From: Pseudomonadota bacterium
GTDB lineage: Bacteria > Pseudomonadota > Gammaproteobacteria > Burkholderiales > Burkholderiaceae_C
Length of the DNA: 64,000 nucleotides
Assembly: GCA_018241405.1 (NCBI GenBank)
Contig: JAFEDY010000007.1
Span: 1-64,000 of the forward strand
Direction: 5' to 3'
In this document: positions 40,490 through 48,201 of the stretch, piece by piece
How the letters are laid out: each line of letters opens with the position of its first letter
Numbering within the stretch: position 1 is the stretch's first letter
Made by a program: the position numbers and the translations under genes
The notes under the pieces: model-generated
The model's database searches: none
What the model was told of the DNA's origin: nothing
The model's input: the letters and a program-made list of their open reading frames with translations, nothing else

Positions 40490-42100
40490 CTACAGGCGCG
40501 CCACGCCGAACTGCATGGGCTGCACCGCGCGGGCGCGGGCATCAAACGTGGTGGCCAGTGCCATGCCCAGCCAGGCGCGGGTCTCGCGCGGGTCTATCAC
40601 CCCGTCGTCCAGCAGCAGGCTGCTGGTGTGGATGGCGCTGGACTGCGACTCGAAGGTATCGACGATGGCCCGGCTCTCGGCCGCCAGAGCCTCTTCGTCG
40701 ACCTCCTTGCCGCCGCGCCGGGCGGCGTTTTCCGCTACGGTGCGCATGGTCATCGCGGCCTGCTCGCCGCCCATCACCGCCGTCCTGGCGTTGGGCCAGG
40801 AGAACAGCAGATCGGGCTTGAAGGCGCGTCCGCACATGCCGTAGTTGCCGGCGCCGTACGACGCGCCGCACAGCACCGTGAAACGCGGCACCGGCGCGTT
40901 CGACAGCGCCTGGATCAGCTTGGCGCCGTGCTTGATCATCCCGGCCTCTTCGTGCCGGCGGCCCACCATGAAGCCGGTGATGTTCTGCAGGAAGACCAGC
41001 GGCCGGCCCAGCTGCACGCACAACTGTATGAACTGCGCGGCCTTGTTGGAGCCATCGCTGTCCAGCGGGCCGTTGTTGGTGAGGATGCCCACCGCCTGCC
41101 CCTCGATGGCCGCGTAGCCGCAGACCGTGGCCGGGCCGAACCGCTCCTTGAACGCATGGAACTCGGAGCCGTCCACCAACCGCGCAATCACCTCGCGCAT
41201 GTCCACCGGCGTGCGCATGTCGGCGGGCATCAGGCCCAGCAGTTCGTCGGCAGCGTGCAGCGGCGGTTGCGCCTTGGGTGCCGGCGCGCCCTGCCAGCCT
41301 ATGCGCTGCAGGATCTCGCGCACGCGCATGATGCCGTCCAGGTCGTTGTCGGCCACATAGTCGGCCAGGCCCGAGACGGCGGCGTGCATGTCGGCGCCGC
41401 CCAGATCCTCGTCGCTCGCCTCCTCGCCGGTGGCGGCCTTGAGCAGCGACGGCCCGGCCAGGTAGGCATGGGCCTGCCCGCGCACCATCACCACGTAATC
41501 CGACAGGCCCGGCAGGTAGGCGCCGCCGGCCGCCGACGAGCCGTGGATCAGCGCCACCACCGGCAGCCCCGCCGCCGACAGCCGCGCCAGGCTGTAGAAC
41601 ATGCCGCCGCCCACGATGAAGCGCTCGACCCGGTACTTGCGCAGATTGCCGCCTGCACTTTCCACGAGCTGCACGAAAGGCAGCTTCTGCGCCAGCGCGA
41701 TCTCCTGCGCGCGGATGAGTTTCTGCCCGGTCAGCGCCTGCATCGCGCCGGCGCTGATGCCCGCGTCATTGACCGCTACCATGCAGCGCACACCGCTGAT
41801 GTGGCCTATGCCCACGATCAGCGCGCTGCCGGGCACGCTGGTGGTCGGGTTGGGGTCTTCCAGGCCGCAGTAGCCCGACAGCGTCATCAGCTCGAAGAAA
41901 GGCCGGTCGGCATCGAGCAGATGCGCGAGCCGCTCGCGCGGCAGCAGCTTGCCCTGCGCATGGAAATGCTTGGCCGAGCGCGCGGAGCGATCCGCCGCCC
42001 GCTGCTCCAGCTGCCTCACTTCATTGATACGTTCGAGCATGTGCGCGCGGTTGCGCTGCGCGCTAGTCGGTACCTGACCGGTGACGGTCTTCTCTGCCAT
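40490..42100 (-). CDS. atuC: Acyl-CoA carboxylase carboxyltransferase beta subunit (AtuC/LiuB-like)
   Basis: The 536-residue carboxyltransferase transfers CO2 from biotin to an acyl-CoA. It matches the geranyl-/methylcrotonyl-CoA carboxylase group: HFHAQGKLLPRERLAHLLD, SAGGNLRKYRVERFIVGGGMFYSLARLS, LVFLQNITGFMVGRRHEEAGMIKHGAKLI, SYGAGNYGMCGRAF and LFSWPNARTAVMGGEQAA. The start at 42100 has AGGAGG 8 nt upstream. It is the first gene of the minus-strand cluster atuC-acad-atuF-atuA-tctC. A 131-bp gap after it may hold a secondary promoter. Geranyl- versus methylcrotonyl-CoA specificity cannot be settled by eye. Confidence 0.9.
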   Translation of the reverse strand: MAEKTVTGQVPTSAQRNRAHMLERINEVRQLEQRAADRSARSAKHFHAQGKLLPRERLAHLLDADRPFFELMTLSGYCGLEDPNPTTSVPGSALIVGIGHISGVRCMVAVNDAGISAGAMQALTGQKLIRAQEIALAQKLPFVQLVESAGGNLRKYRVERFIVGGGMFYSLARLSAAGLPVVALIHGSSAAGGAYLPGLSDYVVMVRGQAHAYLAGPSLLKAATGEEASDEDLGGADMHAAVSGLADYVADNDLDGIMRVREILQRIGWQGAPAPKAQPPLHAADELLGLMPADMRTPVDMREVIARLVDGSEFHAFKERFGPATVCGYAAIEGQAVGILTNNGPLDSDGSNKAAQFIQLCVQLGRPLVFLQNITGFMVGRRHEEAGMIKHGAKLIQALSNAPVPRFTVLCGASYGAGNYGMCGRAFKPDLLFSWPNARTAVMGGEQAAMTMRTVAENAARRGGKEVDEEALAAESRAIVDTFESQSSAIHTSSLLLDDGVIDPRETRAWLGMALATTFDARARAVQPMQFGVARL

Positions 42101-42268
42101 TGTTGCGCCTCCTGAACCGCCGGGGCGGCATGGACATGCTTCAGCCTACGGATACCGCAAGCCGAAGCGAACCTGCGTGAGATCCATCATGGCAAACGAC
42201 GCAACGGGTTTCCAACAATAACTTTGCCACCAACCCACAAGAAACTCTTATGAATGAAGCTTGTGTTC

Positions 42269-42574
42269 TCAGAACGTGTCGCGCCGGTTGAACCCCGCCG
42301 GCAGGCCGGACAACTGCGCCGCATCCACCTCCTGCACATCCACGCTATCCACGCGGGCAGCCGCGGGCCCGCGCCGGGCCCAAGTGGTCAGCGCCTGCAC
42401 CGCGTCGGCCGGGCCCAGAGCCAGCGCCTCCACGCTGCCGTCCTGCCGGTTGCGCACCCAGCCCCACACGCCCAGGCGCTCGGCCACGTCAATCATGGAC
42501 TGGCGGTAGTACACGCCCTGCACGCGGCCATGGATGTGCAGCTGCCGGGCAATGCGAATGGGGTCTTGGGACAT
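42269..42574 (-). CDS. acyP: Acylphosphatase
   Basis: Small enzyme (101 residues) hydrolysing acyl phosphates. The signature [12 protein letters not shown] carries catalytic Arg 24, and [17 protein letters not shown] carries Asn 42. The length is slightly over the usual 90-95. The start at 42574 begins a normal N-terminal strand ([11 protein letters not shown]); the longer open frame upstream reads across the ferredoxin gene on the other strand and is not credible. It is divergent from the ferredoxin gene, with 40 bp between starts. Confidence 0.93.
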   Translation of the reverse strand: MSQDPIRIARQLHIHGRVQGVYYRQSMIDVAERLGVWGWVRNRQDGSVEALALGPADAVQALTTWARRGPAAARVDSVDVQEVDAAQLSGLPAGFNRRDTF

Positions 42575-42614
42575 GAGGGCATCACTGTAGCGCGCCCCAT
42601 GGCATGCTCGCCCC

Positions 42615-42857
42615 ATGCACGCACCGCGCAAGGCCCTGCCCGCCATCAACCTGGACCGCTGCACCGGCTGCGGCTGGTGCGTGGCCGTCTGCCCGCCGCA
42701 TGTGCTGTCGCTGCAGGTGCAGGGTGATGGCCGCTTTGGCCCCAAGCGCTCGGTGCTGCACGATGCGCCCGGCTGCACGGGCTGCGCACTGTGCGCGCTG
42801 CGCTGCCCCTTCGATGCCATACGCATGGTGCGCAGCCCGGCGGGCCAGAAGCATTGA
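42615..42857 (+). CDS. 4Fe-4S ferredoxin-type protein
   Basis: An 80-residue electron carrier with two CxxCxxCxxxC(P) clusters: C16, C19, C22, C26 and C54, C57, C60, C64. Both sets are complete, so two [4Fe-4S] centres are expected. The N-terminus [22 protein letters not shown] looks like bacterial 2[4Fe-4S] ferredoxins. The partner is not evident; neighbours are acylphosphatase and homoserine dehydrogenase. A copy of the dispersed repeat starts right after its stop. Confidence 0.93.
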   Translation: MHAPRKALPAINLDRCTGCGWCVAVCPPHVLSLQVQGDGRFGPKRSVLHDAPGCTGCALCALRCPFDAIRMVRSPAGQKH

Positions 42858-42858
42858 A

Positions 42859-42904
42859 GCCAAAATGGACTCCAGCGCTTATGTATCAAGCGTCAAAAGC
42901 TATC
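42859..42904 (-). repeat. Dispersed palindromic repeat, copy 4 (minus orientation)
   Basis: Read on the minus strand: GATAGCTTTTGACGCTTGATACATAAGCGCTGGAGTCC..., matching the AATAGCTTCTAGCGCTTGATTGACGGGCGCTAGAGCC part of copy 3, and also the TTTTGGC that follows it there. It lies just after the ferredoxin stop codon and may help to end its transcript. Confidence 0.7.
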
Positions 42905-43020
42905 ACTAATGAAGCAACCAACGTCCTGATCTCGACTGCGCTACACTGCAGCCCATGCTATTTCAGCCGCAAGCCCTAGTCCACGGAGCCGCCCAGGCGC
43001 CGGCCTGCGCTTGCGCACGA

Positions 43021-43053
43021 ATGATTAGCACCATGACCACCGCGGCTGCCTAG
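43021..43053 (+). CDS. Candidate leader peptide MISTMTTAAA upstream of hom
   Basis: Ten codons plus TAG. Of the first seven residues (M-I-S-T-M-T-T) six are Met, Ile or Thr, all made from homoserine, the product of the gene downstream. A 32-codon frame starting at ATG 42955 reads into the same sequence in phase, but that ATG would sit at the expected transcript start. No strong Shine-Dalgarno precedes 43021. E. coli thrL uses the same logic with a longer Thr/Ile run. Confidence 0.55.
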   Translation: MISTMTTAAA

Positions 43054-43108
43054 CTCGCGCAGGTGGCCGCAGCGGCGGCCACCTGGTGTCTCATTCCCCC
43101 TCCGAACG

Positions 43109-43138
43109 AAACCCAGCCCCGGCCGCTGGGTTTTTTTT
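43109..43138 (+). terminator. Intrinsic terminator in the hom leader
   Basis: AAACCCAGC (43109-43117), loop of 7, GCTGGGTTT (43125-43133), then a run of eight T from 43131 to 43138. It lies upstream of hom rather than downstream of a gene, which is why attenuation is proposed. Confidence 0.9.
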
Positions 43139-43169
43139 CGGGCCTCATGGCCCCTGTTTGGAGAAGACG

Positions 43170-44549
43170 ATGTTTGCAGATCCCCAGCTCAGCCCCCTGC
43201 CCCATGCCCAGGCCCGCGCCCACGCGCCGGCCCAGCCCCCTGCCCTGCGCGTAGGCATCATCGGCATGGGCACGGTGGGCAGCGGCGTGTGGCGCGTGCT
43301 GCGGCGCAACCAGGCGCTGATCGCCGCGCGCGCGGGGCGCACCATCACCATCGTCGCCGTGGCCACGCGCACCCCCGCGCGCGCCGCGGCCGTGCTGGAG
43401 GGTGCGCCCGGCGTGCGCCTGCTGGCCGACCCCTTGCACCTGGCCGCCGACCCCGGCGTGGACGTGGTGCTGGAGCTGGCCGGCGGCACGGGCGCCGCGC
43501 GCGGCTGGGTGCTGGCGGCCCTGGCCCACGGCAAGCATGTGGTAACGGCCAACAAGGCCCTGCTGGCCACGCATGGCGAGGAACTGGCCGCGGCCGCCGC
43601 GCGCCATGGCCGCGTGCTGGCCTACGAGGCCGCCGTGGCCGGCGGCGTGCCCGTCATCAAGGCGCTGCGCGAGGGCCTGGTGGGCAACCGCATCTTGTCG
43701 CTGGCGGGCGTGCTCAACGGCACCAGCAACTACATCCTGACGCGCATGCAGGCACACGGCCTGGGCTTTGCCGCGGCCCTCACCGAGGCCCAGGCCCTGG
43801 GCTATGCCGAGGCCGACCCCACTTTCGACGTGGACGGAACCGACACCGCACACAAGCTCACACTGCTGGCCGCCAACGCCTTCGGCATGCCGCTGCGGCT
43901 CGATGCCGTGCATGTGGAAGGCATCAGCGACCTGCAGCCCGGTGACCTGGCCGCCGCCGCGCAGCTGGGCTACGCCGTCAAGCTGCTGGCCGTGGCGCGC
44001 CGCGATGCCGATGGCGTACAGCTGCGCGTGCACCCGGCCCTGGTGCCGCAGCGCCACCCGCTGGCGCAACTGGATGGCGCAACCAACGGCCTGCGGGTGC
44101 AGGCCGACGCCGTGGGCGACATGTTCTACAGCGGTGCGGGTGCGGGCGGCGAGCCCACGGCCTCGGCCGTGCTGGCCGATCTGGTGGACCTGGCGCGCCT
44201 GCCCGTGGGCACCCCTGGCCGCGTGCCCACGCTGGGCGTGCACGAGCGCGGGGCCGCTCAGCCCGCGCCCCTGCCCATGGCCCAGGTGCACACGCGCCAC
44301 TTGCTGCGCCTGCTGCCGGGCGCGGCGCTGAACGAGGCCGCGGTGCTGCGCCTGCTGACGCGCGCAGGCGTCGCGGTGCAGCGCCGCGCCTGGGGTCCCG
44401 ACCATGCGGGCGCGCCCACTCTGCTGCTGGTCACCGCGCCCACGCCGGACGCCGTGGCGGCGCATGCCGTCGAGCTGCTGCAGGCGCACACCGGCGCCCA
44501 GGTGCGGCGCCTGCGGGTGGAGCTTTGCGAGGCGGCGGAATCGCCGTGA
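43170..44549 (+). CDS. hom: Homoserine dehydrogenase
   Basis: Reduces aspartate semialdehyde to homoserine with NAD(P)H, the branch to threonine, isoleucine and methionine. It has 459 residues. The Rossmann loop is RVGIIGMGTVGSGVWRVL (about 28-45). Catalytic-domain motifs are TANKALLATHGEEL (K is catalytic), YEAAVAGGVPVIKALREGL, LNGTSNYILTRM and EADPTFDVDGTDTAHKL. The C-terminal 80 residues probably form an ACT regulatory domain (HTRHLLRLLPGAALNEAAVLRLL). GGAG lies 6 nt before the ATG at 43170. An attenuator-like leader precedes it and a 29-bp inverted repeat follows. No thrB or thrC is adjacent. Confidence 0.96.
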   Translation: MFADPQLSPLPHAQARAHAPAQPPALRVGIIGMGTVGSGVWRVLRRNQALIAARAGRTITIVAVATRTPARAAAVLEGAPGVRLLADPLHLAADPGVDVVLELAGGTGAARGWVLAALAHGKHVVTANKALLATHGEELAAAAARHGRVLAYEAAVAGGVPVIKALREGLVGNRILSLAGVLNGTSNYILTRMQAHGLGFAAALTEAQALGYAEADPTFDVDGTDTAHKLTLLAANAFGMPLRLDAVHVEGISDLQPGDLAAAAQLGYAVKLLAVARRDADGVQLRVHPALVPQRHPLAQLDGATNGLRVQADAVGDMFYSGAGAGGEPTASAVLADLVDLARLPVGTPGRVPTLGVHERGAAQPAPLPMAQVHTRHLLRLLPGAALNEAAVLRLLTRAGVAVQRRAWGPDHAGAPTLLLVTAPTPDAVAAHAVELLQAHTGAQVRRLRVELCEAAESP

Positions 44550-44563
44550 ATGTCCCGTCTCTC

Positions 44564-44645
44564 CGTCATTCCCGCGCAGGCGGGAATCCAGAACTCGCCT
44601 CATCACAGCTGCCTGCTCTGGATTCCCGCCTGCGCGGGAATGACG
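44564..44645. repeat. Perfect 29-bp inverted repeat after hom
   Basis: The arms at 44564-44592 and 44617-44645 are exact reverse complements, with a 24-nt loop. Each arm starts CGTCATTCCCGCGCAGGC and contains ATTCCCGC...GCGGGAAT, itself a small palindrome like the dRS3-type repeats of Neisseria. It begins 15 bp after the hom stop. It could stop transcription, but no T-tract is present, and it may be a mobile or recombination-prone intergenic element. Confidence 0.9.
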
Positions 44646-44699
44646 TGGAATGTTATATGCCCGTAGCGCCCTATTCACAAGCGCTGGCAGCTATCGTTT

Positions 44700-45857
44700 T
44701 CATGAACGAATGATGAACGCTTCATCCAGATCGTTCACATCCGGACAACCCAGCAGCGCGAGGTTGCGATCCACCTCCGCGCCCAGGATGTCGATCACCC
44801 GCGCCACGCCCTCCTGCCCGGCGACGGCGGCGCCGTAGAGCATGGGCCGGCCCAGGAACACCATGGCCGCACCCAGGGCCATGGCCTTGAGGATGTCGCT
44901 GCCGCGGCGAAAGCCCCCGTCCACCATCACCGGATAGCCCGCCGGCACGGCGGCCACGACCTGGGGCAGCGCGGCCAGCGCGGCCTGCGCGCCGTCGAGC
45001 TGGCGCCCGCCATGGTTGGAGACGATCACGCCGTCCAGCCCCAGCTGCACGGCGCGCTCGGCGTCCTGCGGGTGCGCCACGCCCTTGAGCACGATGCGGC
45101 CCGGCCAGGCCTCGCGCATCCACGCCAGGTGCGACCAGTCCAGCCGGTCGCGGCCCTGGCGAAAGCCGCCCTGCGGCTCCTCGGTGATGGCGTAGCCACG
45201 CGTATCCGCCGTGACGTTGCAAAAGCGCGGGATCTGCCGGTCTGCCAGCAGCGTGCGCGCAAACACATCCAGGGACCAGCGCGGGTGGCAGATGCCGTCC
45301 CACAGCAGCCTGCTGCTGAAGCGAAACGGGATGGTGAAGCCGTTGCGCTGGTTGTTCTCGCGGTTGGCGCCTATGGGCGTGTCTATGGTAACGACCAGCA
45401 CCTCGACCGCGCAGTCCCGCAGGCGCTGCAGCAGCTGGGCGATGACGTCGCGGTCGCCGGGGATGTAGCCCTGGTACCAAAAGCCCGGCGCCACATCGCG
45501 CAGCTGCTCCATGGGCTGCGTGGACAGGCCGCTGAGCACGAAGGGGATGCCGGCCGCGGCGGCGGCCCGGGCCAGGTCGGCCTCGCAGCGGTGGCGGCAC
45601 ATGGCCGTCACGCCCATGGGCGCGATGCCGAAGGGGTGGGCGTAGTCGCGCCCCCACAGCCGCACCGCCTGCGTGCGCGCGGCCACGCCGACCAGGCCCC
45701 TGGGACGGAACTGCACGTCAGCGAAGGCCGCGCGGTTCGCGGCCAGCGTCAGGCAGTCCTCGGTGCCGCCGTTGACGTAGCCGAACACGCAGCGCGGCAA
45801 CACGGCCTGCGCGCGGCGTTCAAAGTCGGCGACCGATAAAAATTCATCTGATCTCAT
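44700..45857 (-). CDS. FMN-dependent alpha-hydroxy-acid oxidase/dehydrogenase (LldD/mandelate-type)
   Basis: A 385-residue TIM-barrel flavoenzyme that oxidises a 2-hydroxy acid to the 2-oxo acid. Landmarks: N-terminal SVADFERRAQAVLPRCVFGYVNGGTEDCLTL, GIAPMGVTAMCRHRCEADLARAAA, the catalytic SNHGGRQLDGAQAALAALP (His acts as base) and VMVDGGFRRGSDILKAMALGAAMVFLGRP (FMN phosphate). Substrate could be lactate, mandelate, glycolate or similar. It overlaps the upstream Bug receptor gene by 4 bp (ATGA), so uptake and first oxidation are coupled. Confidence 0.92.
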   Translation of the reverse strand: MRSDEFLSVADFERRAQAVLPRCVFGYVNGGTEDCLTLAANRAAFADVQFRPRGLVGVAARTQAVRLWGRDYAHPFGIAPMGVTAMCRHRCEADLARAAAAAGIPFVLSGLSTQPMEQLRDVAPGFWYQGYIPGDRDVIAQLLQRLRDCAVEVLVVTIDTPIGANRENNQRNGFTIPFRFSSRLLWDGICHPRWSLDVFARTLLADRQIPRFCNVTADTRGYAITEEPQGGFRQGRDRLDWSHLAWMREAWPGRIVLKGVAHPQDAERAVQLGLDGVIVSNHGGRQLDGAQAALAALPQVVAAVPAGYPVMVDGGFRRGSDILKAMALGAAMVFLGRPMLYGAAVAGQEGVARVIDILGAEVDRNLALLGCPDVNDLDEAFIIRS

Positions 45858-46858
45858 TGGAGCGGAATCTTGGCCTCGGTGATCTTGGCTTTCCAGAAAT
45901 CGCGTTCTTTCTGGATGCGCTGGCCGAACGCCTGCGATGAAGTCGCAGTAATGACGAAACCCAGCGACACCATCTTGTCGCGAAACTCCGGCGTCTGCTT
46001 GACCGCTGCTATCCCTTCTTCAAGCTTCTTGAGCACGCCCGGTGGCAGCTTGGCGGGACCCATGACACCCGTCCAGCCACCGACGTCAACACCCCGGAAT
46101 CCGCTCTCTTCCATGGTCGGCACGTTGGGAAGTGCGGGGTTGCGCGTGGCAGAGGTGATACCGAGCGCCGTGACCTTGTCACTCTTGGCCAGGCCGATCG
46201 CGCTGTCGGTCTGTGCAAAGACGAAACTGATCTGCCCCGCCATGACGTCGTTGAGCGCCGGCGCATTGCCCTTGTACGGGACATGCAGCATGGGTACACC
46301 GGCCGAGCGAGAAAACAATTCACCCGCAAGGTGATTCGTGCCGCCCACGCCTGACGAGCCATAAGTCACAGCATTAGGGTTCGCCTTGGCAAAGTCCACC
46401 AGTTCCTTCAGTGTCCGGGCCTTGGTTTGGGGACCGGCCAGCAGCACGAGCGCGTAATCCACCACGTCGGACACAGCGGTGAAGTCCTTGGTCACGTCGT
46501 ACGGAAAGTTGGGCTGCGTGAGGGGGGCGATCGCAGTGACGGGCGACACCATGACCCCGAGCGTGTAACCATCGGCTGGCGCACGCGCCAGCGCCGTGAG
46601 GGCCACGATGCCGCTCGCGCCCGTGCGGTTGTCCACTACCACCGGCTGACCCCACAGCTTGTTCAGCCCATGGGCCAATTGGCGGGCCACCAGATCCGTG
46701 GGGCCGCCCGCGGCATAGGGCACCAGGAAGGTGATGGGCTTGGCTGGGTATCCAGCCGCCTCGTCCTTGGCCTGTGCCGAGACCTGGGTCATTCCCAAGC
46801 CCAAAATCGCCGCCAGGGCACAGTGTGTCGCCAAGAGCTTAGGCCTATTCGTTTGCAT
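45854..46858 (-). CDS. Bug/TctC-family periplasmic receptor (hydroxyacid module)
   Basis: A 334-residue Bug-family receptor with signal peptide ending QVSA-QAK. Core motifs: ITFLVPYAAGGPTDLVARQLAHGLNK, VVVDNRTGASGIVALTALARAPADGYTLG, GTNHLAGELF and MLHVPYKGNAPALNDVMAGQ. ATG 46858 has AAGGAGG 6 nt upstream, which decides the start. It is the first gene of a two-gene operon with the FMN oxidase, transcribed away from the IclR regulator. It likely binds the hydroxy acid the oxidase uses. Confidence 0.94.
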   Translation of the reverse strand: MQTNRPKLLATHCALAAILGLGMTQVSAQAKDEAAGYPAKPITFLVPYAAGGPTDLVARQLAHGLNKLWGQPVVVDNRTGASGIVALTALARAPADGYTLGVMVSPVTAIAPLTQPNFPYDVTKDFTAVSDVVDYALVLLAGPQTKARTLKELVDFAKANPNAVTYGSSGVGGTNHLAGELFSRSAGVPMLHVPYKGNAPALNDVMAGQISFVFAQTDSAIGLAKSDKVTALGITSATRNPALPNVPTMEESGFRGVDVGGWTGVMGPAKLPPGVLKKLEEGIAAVKQTPEFRDKMVSLGFVITATSSQAFGQRIQKERDFWKAKITEAKIPLQ

Positions 46859-47297
46859 ATTCGCCTCCTTGATCTGGTGATGTCGTCTAAACAATCAATC
46901 GAAACATGACTCACTCATACCGTCTGCCTTTTTGACGGAACCATCAAAAGTTACCACTAAACGTCATACACAACAATAAGACAATCATCTATTGAAAGTT
47001 TTATTTCTTTTATTGTATGTTCCGGCTATCAGGCTTTCATGGAGAGGCGCCATGATCATCATTCGGTCTGGGGCGGCCATCGACATGTACCGGCCGCTGG
47101 ACGTGGCAGCGATCGACAATGGCGGGCAGCCGGTAGCCGGCGAACTCGAGCGCCAGGATAGGCGAGGCTGAGCGTCATGGAGGCCCTGCCCAAGTTCGCT
47201 AAACTCAGAGCGGCCCTGCCAGCACGGTAGCGGCCTCATCCACGAACGGCCGGCAAAGCACGCCGCAGCGGACGGGCCCCGCTCCGCCATCCACACC
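46859..47297. promoter_or_regulatory. Control region between tctC-lldD-like operon and IclR gene
   Basis: This 439-bp region is AT-rich at 46940-47030. A rightward promoter is possible: TTGAAA (46992-46997), 18 bp, TATGTT (47016-47021). The palindrome-like TGAAAGTTTTATTTCT (46993-47008) overlaps its -35 and resembles the site at 51749. Another inverted repeat, CCGTC-N9-GACGG, is at 46920-46938, near where the leftward tctC promoter should be. A small open frame occupies 47052-47171; nothing else was seen. Confidence 0.5.
47052..47171 (+). CDS. Small open reading frame (39 codons) upstream of the IclR gene
   Basis: Starts MIIIRSGAAIDMYRPLDVAA. GGAGAGG (47041-47047) lies 4 nt before its ATG and a candidate promoter lies about 35 bp further upstream. 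It would be the first translated frame of the IclR transcript. I do not recognise the peptide. It may be a leader ORF, a remnant of a larger gene, or chance. Confidence 0.25.
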   Translation: MIIIRSGAAIDMYRPLDVAAIDNGGQPVAGELERQDRRG

Positions 47298-48158
47298 ATG
47301 CCTAGAACCCGCAAGACCCATCCTCCCGCCGCAGCGCCATCGGCGAACAAGCCCAACGAGAGTACCAAGCCGAATGGGCAGCTGGCGGGGACGCTGATGC
47401 GCGGCTTGGCCATTCTGGACGCGTTGATCTCCGCGGGCCACCCGATGACGCTGGCCGAGCTGGCCGCCGGCGTGAAGCTGGACCTGAGCACCACACTGCG
47501 CCTGCTGCGCTCGCTGGAAGAGGCGCAGCGCGTCATCCGCGTGGTGGATGGCAAGCATTACCTGGCATCGCCCTCCACACTGCGTCCCCTGTCTCTGAAA
47601 CACCCCCTGGAGGAACTGCGGCGGCAGGCCGACCCCCTGGTGCGCTCGCTGGCCAACAAGGTCAAGCAGTCGGTGGTGCTCGTGGCCTACATCGGTGGTG
47701 AGCGCGTGGTGGTAGACGTGATGCAGGCCGGTGGCTCGCTCAACCCCTACTACACCACGTGGCTGCACGGCCCTCTGCATGCCTCGGGTCCCGGCAAGGC
47801 CCTGCTGCTCGCGACAGAGCCCTCCAAGCGCGAGGCCCTGCTGGGCAAGCCTCCCTACGTGGCGCGAACCGCCAAGACCCTTACGTCGAAGGTCGCCCTC
47901 GACGCCGATCTGGAGCTCGCGGAAAAAAACGGCTATGTGCTGGTGCGCGACGAGTTCTACGACGGCCTGAGCGCCATCGCCGCCAACTTCTTCTCCTGGG
48001 ACAAGACGGCGCTCGGCTGCCTTGCGGTCACGGGCTACTCGGCGGATTTCGACGACGACACCATTGCGCTCATTGCCAAGGAGCTGCAGGCCTGCACACG
48101 CCTGATGCCGCTGCAGGTGCCCGCGCTGCAGCAGATCGCGCAGCTTTCGGGCCGCTGA
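47298..48158 (+). CDS. IclR-family transcriptional regulator
   Basis: A 286-residue regulator. After a Lys/Pro-rich N-terminus, the winged helix covers about residues 30-90 (LMRGLAILDALISAGHPMTLAELAAGVKLDLSTTLRLLRSLEE). The effector domain has VLVAYIGGERVVVDVMQAG, LHGPLHASGPGKALLLA and GYVLVRDEFYDGLSAIAANFF. It is flanked by two minus-strand catabolic operons, and similar TGAAA-N6-TTTC elements lie in both of their control regions, so it probably controls both. It is convergent with the aldehyde dehydrogenase gene. Confidence 0.93.
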   Translation: MPRTRKTHPPAAAPSANKPNESTKPNGQLAGTLMRGLAILDALISAGHPMTLAELAAGVKLDLSTTLRLLRSLEEAQRVIRVVDGKHYLASPSTLRPLSLKHPLEELRRQADPLVRSLANKVKQSVVLVAYIGGERVVVDVMQAGGSLNPYYTTWLHGPLHASGPGKALLLATEPSKREALLGKPPYVARTAKTLTSKVALDADLELAEKNGYVLVRDEFYDGLSAIAANFFSWDKTALGCLAVTGYSADFDDDTIALIAKELQACTRLMPLQVPALQQIAQLSGR

Positions 48159-48187
48159 GGCCGCGCCGCACCAGGCGCGGGCTCAGC
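48154..48187. terminator. Strong hairpin between convergent IclR and aldehyde dehydrogenase genes
   Basis: GCTGAG-G-CCGCGCC (48154-48167), loop GCACCA, GGCGCGG-G-CTCAGC (48174-48187): 13 base pairs with one G/G mismatch. It includes the IclR stop codon. No T-tract is present on either strand, so it is a candidate shared terminator of low certainty or a 3'-end stabiliser. Confidence 0.55.
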
Positions 48188-48201
48188 GCCTCGCCGCGCG
48201 A

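Larger units (their letters stand above)
42942..43138 (+). promoter_or_regulatory. Putative attenuator leader of homoserine dehydrogenase
   Basis: A possible -10 (TACACT, 42942-42947) precedes a short open frame at 43021-43053. Next come a perfect 11-bp hairpin (43060-43070 with 43075-43085) and an intrinsic terminator (43109-43133 plus T8), which ends 32 bp before the hom start. CAGCGGC (43070-43076) can pair with GCCGCTG (43122-43128); that pairing would exclude both hairpins and so act as an antiterminator. No good -35 is visible. The layout fits ribosome-mediated attenuation of hom by the supply of homoserine-derived amino acids. This is inference from sequence; no known RNA family was recognised. 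Confidence 0.7.
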
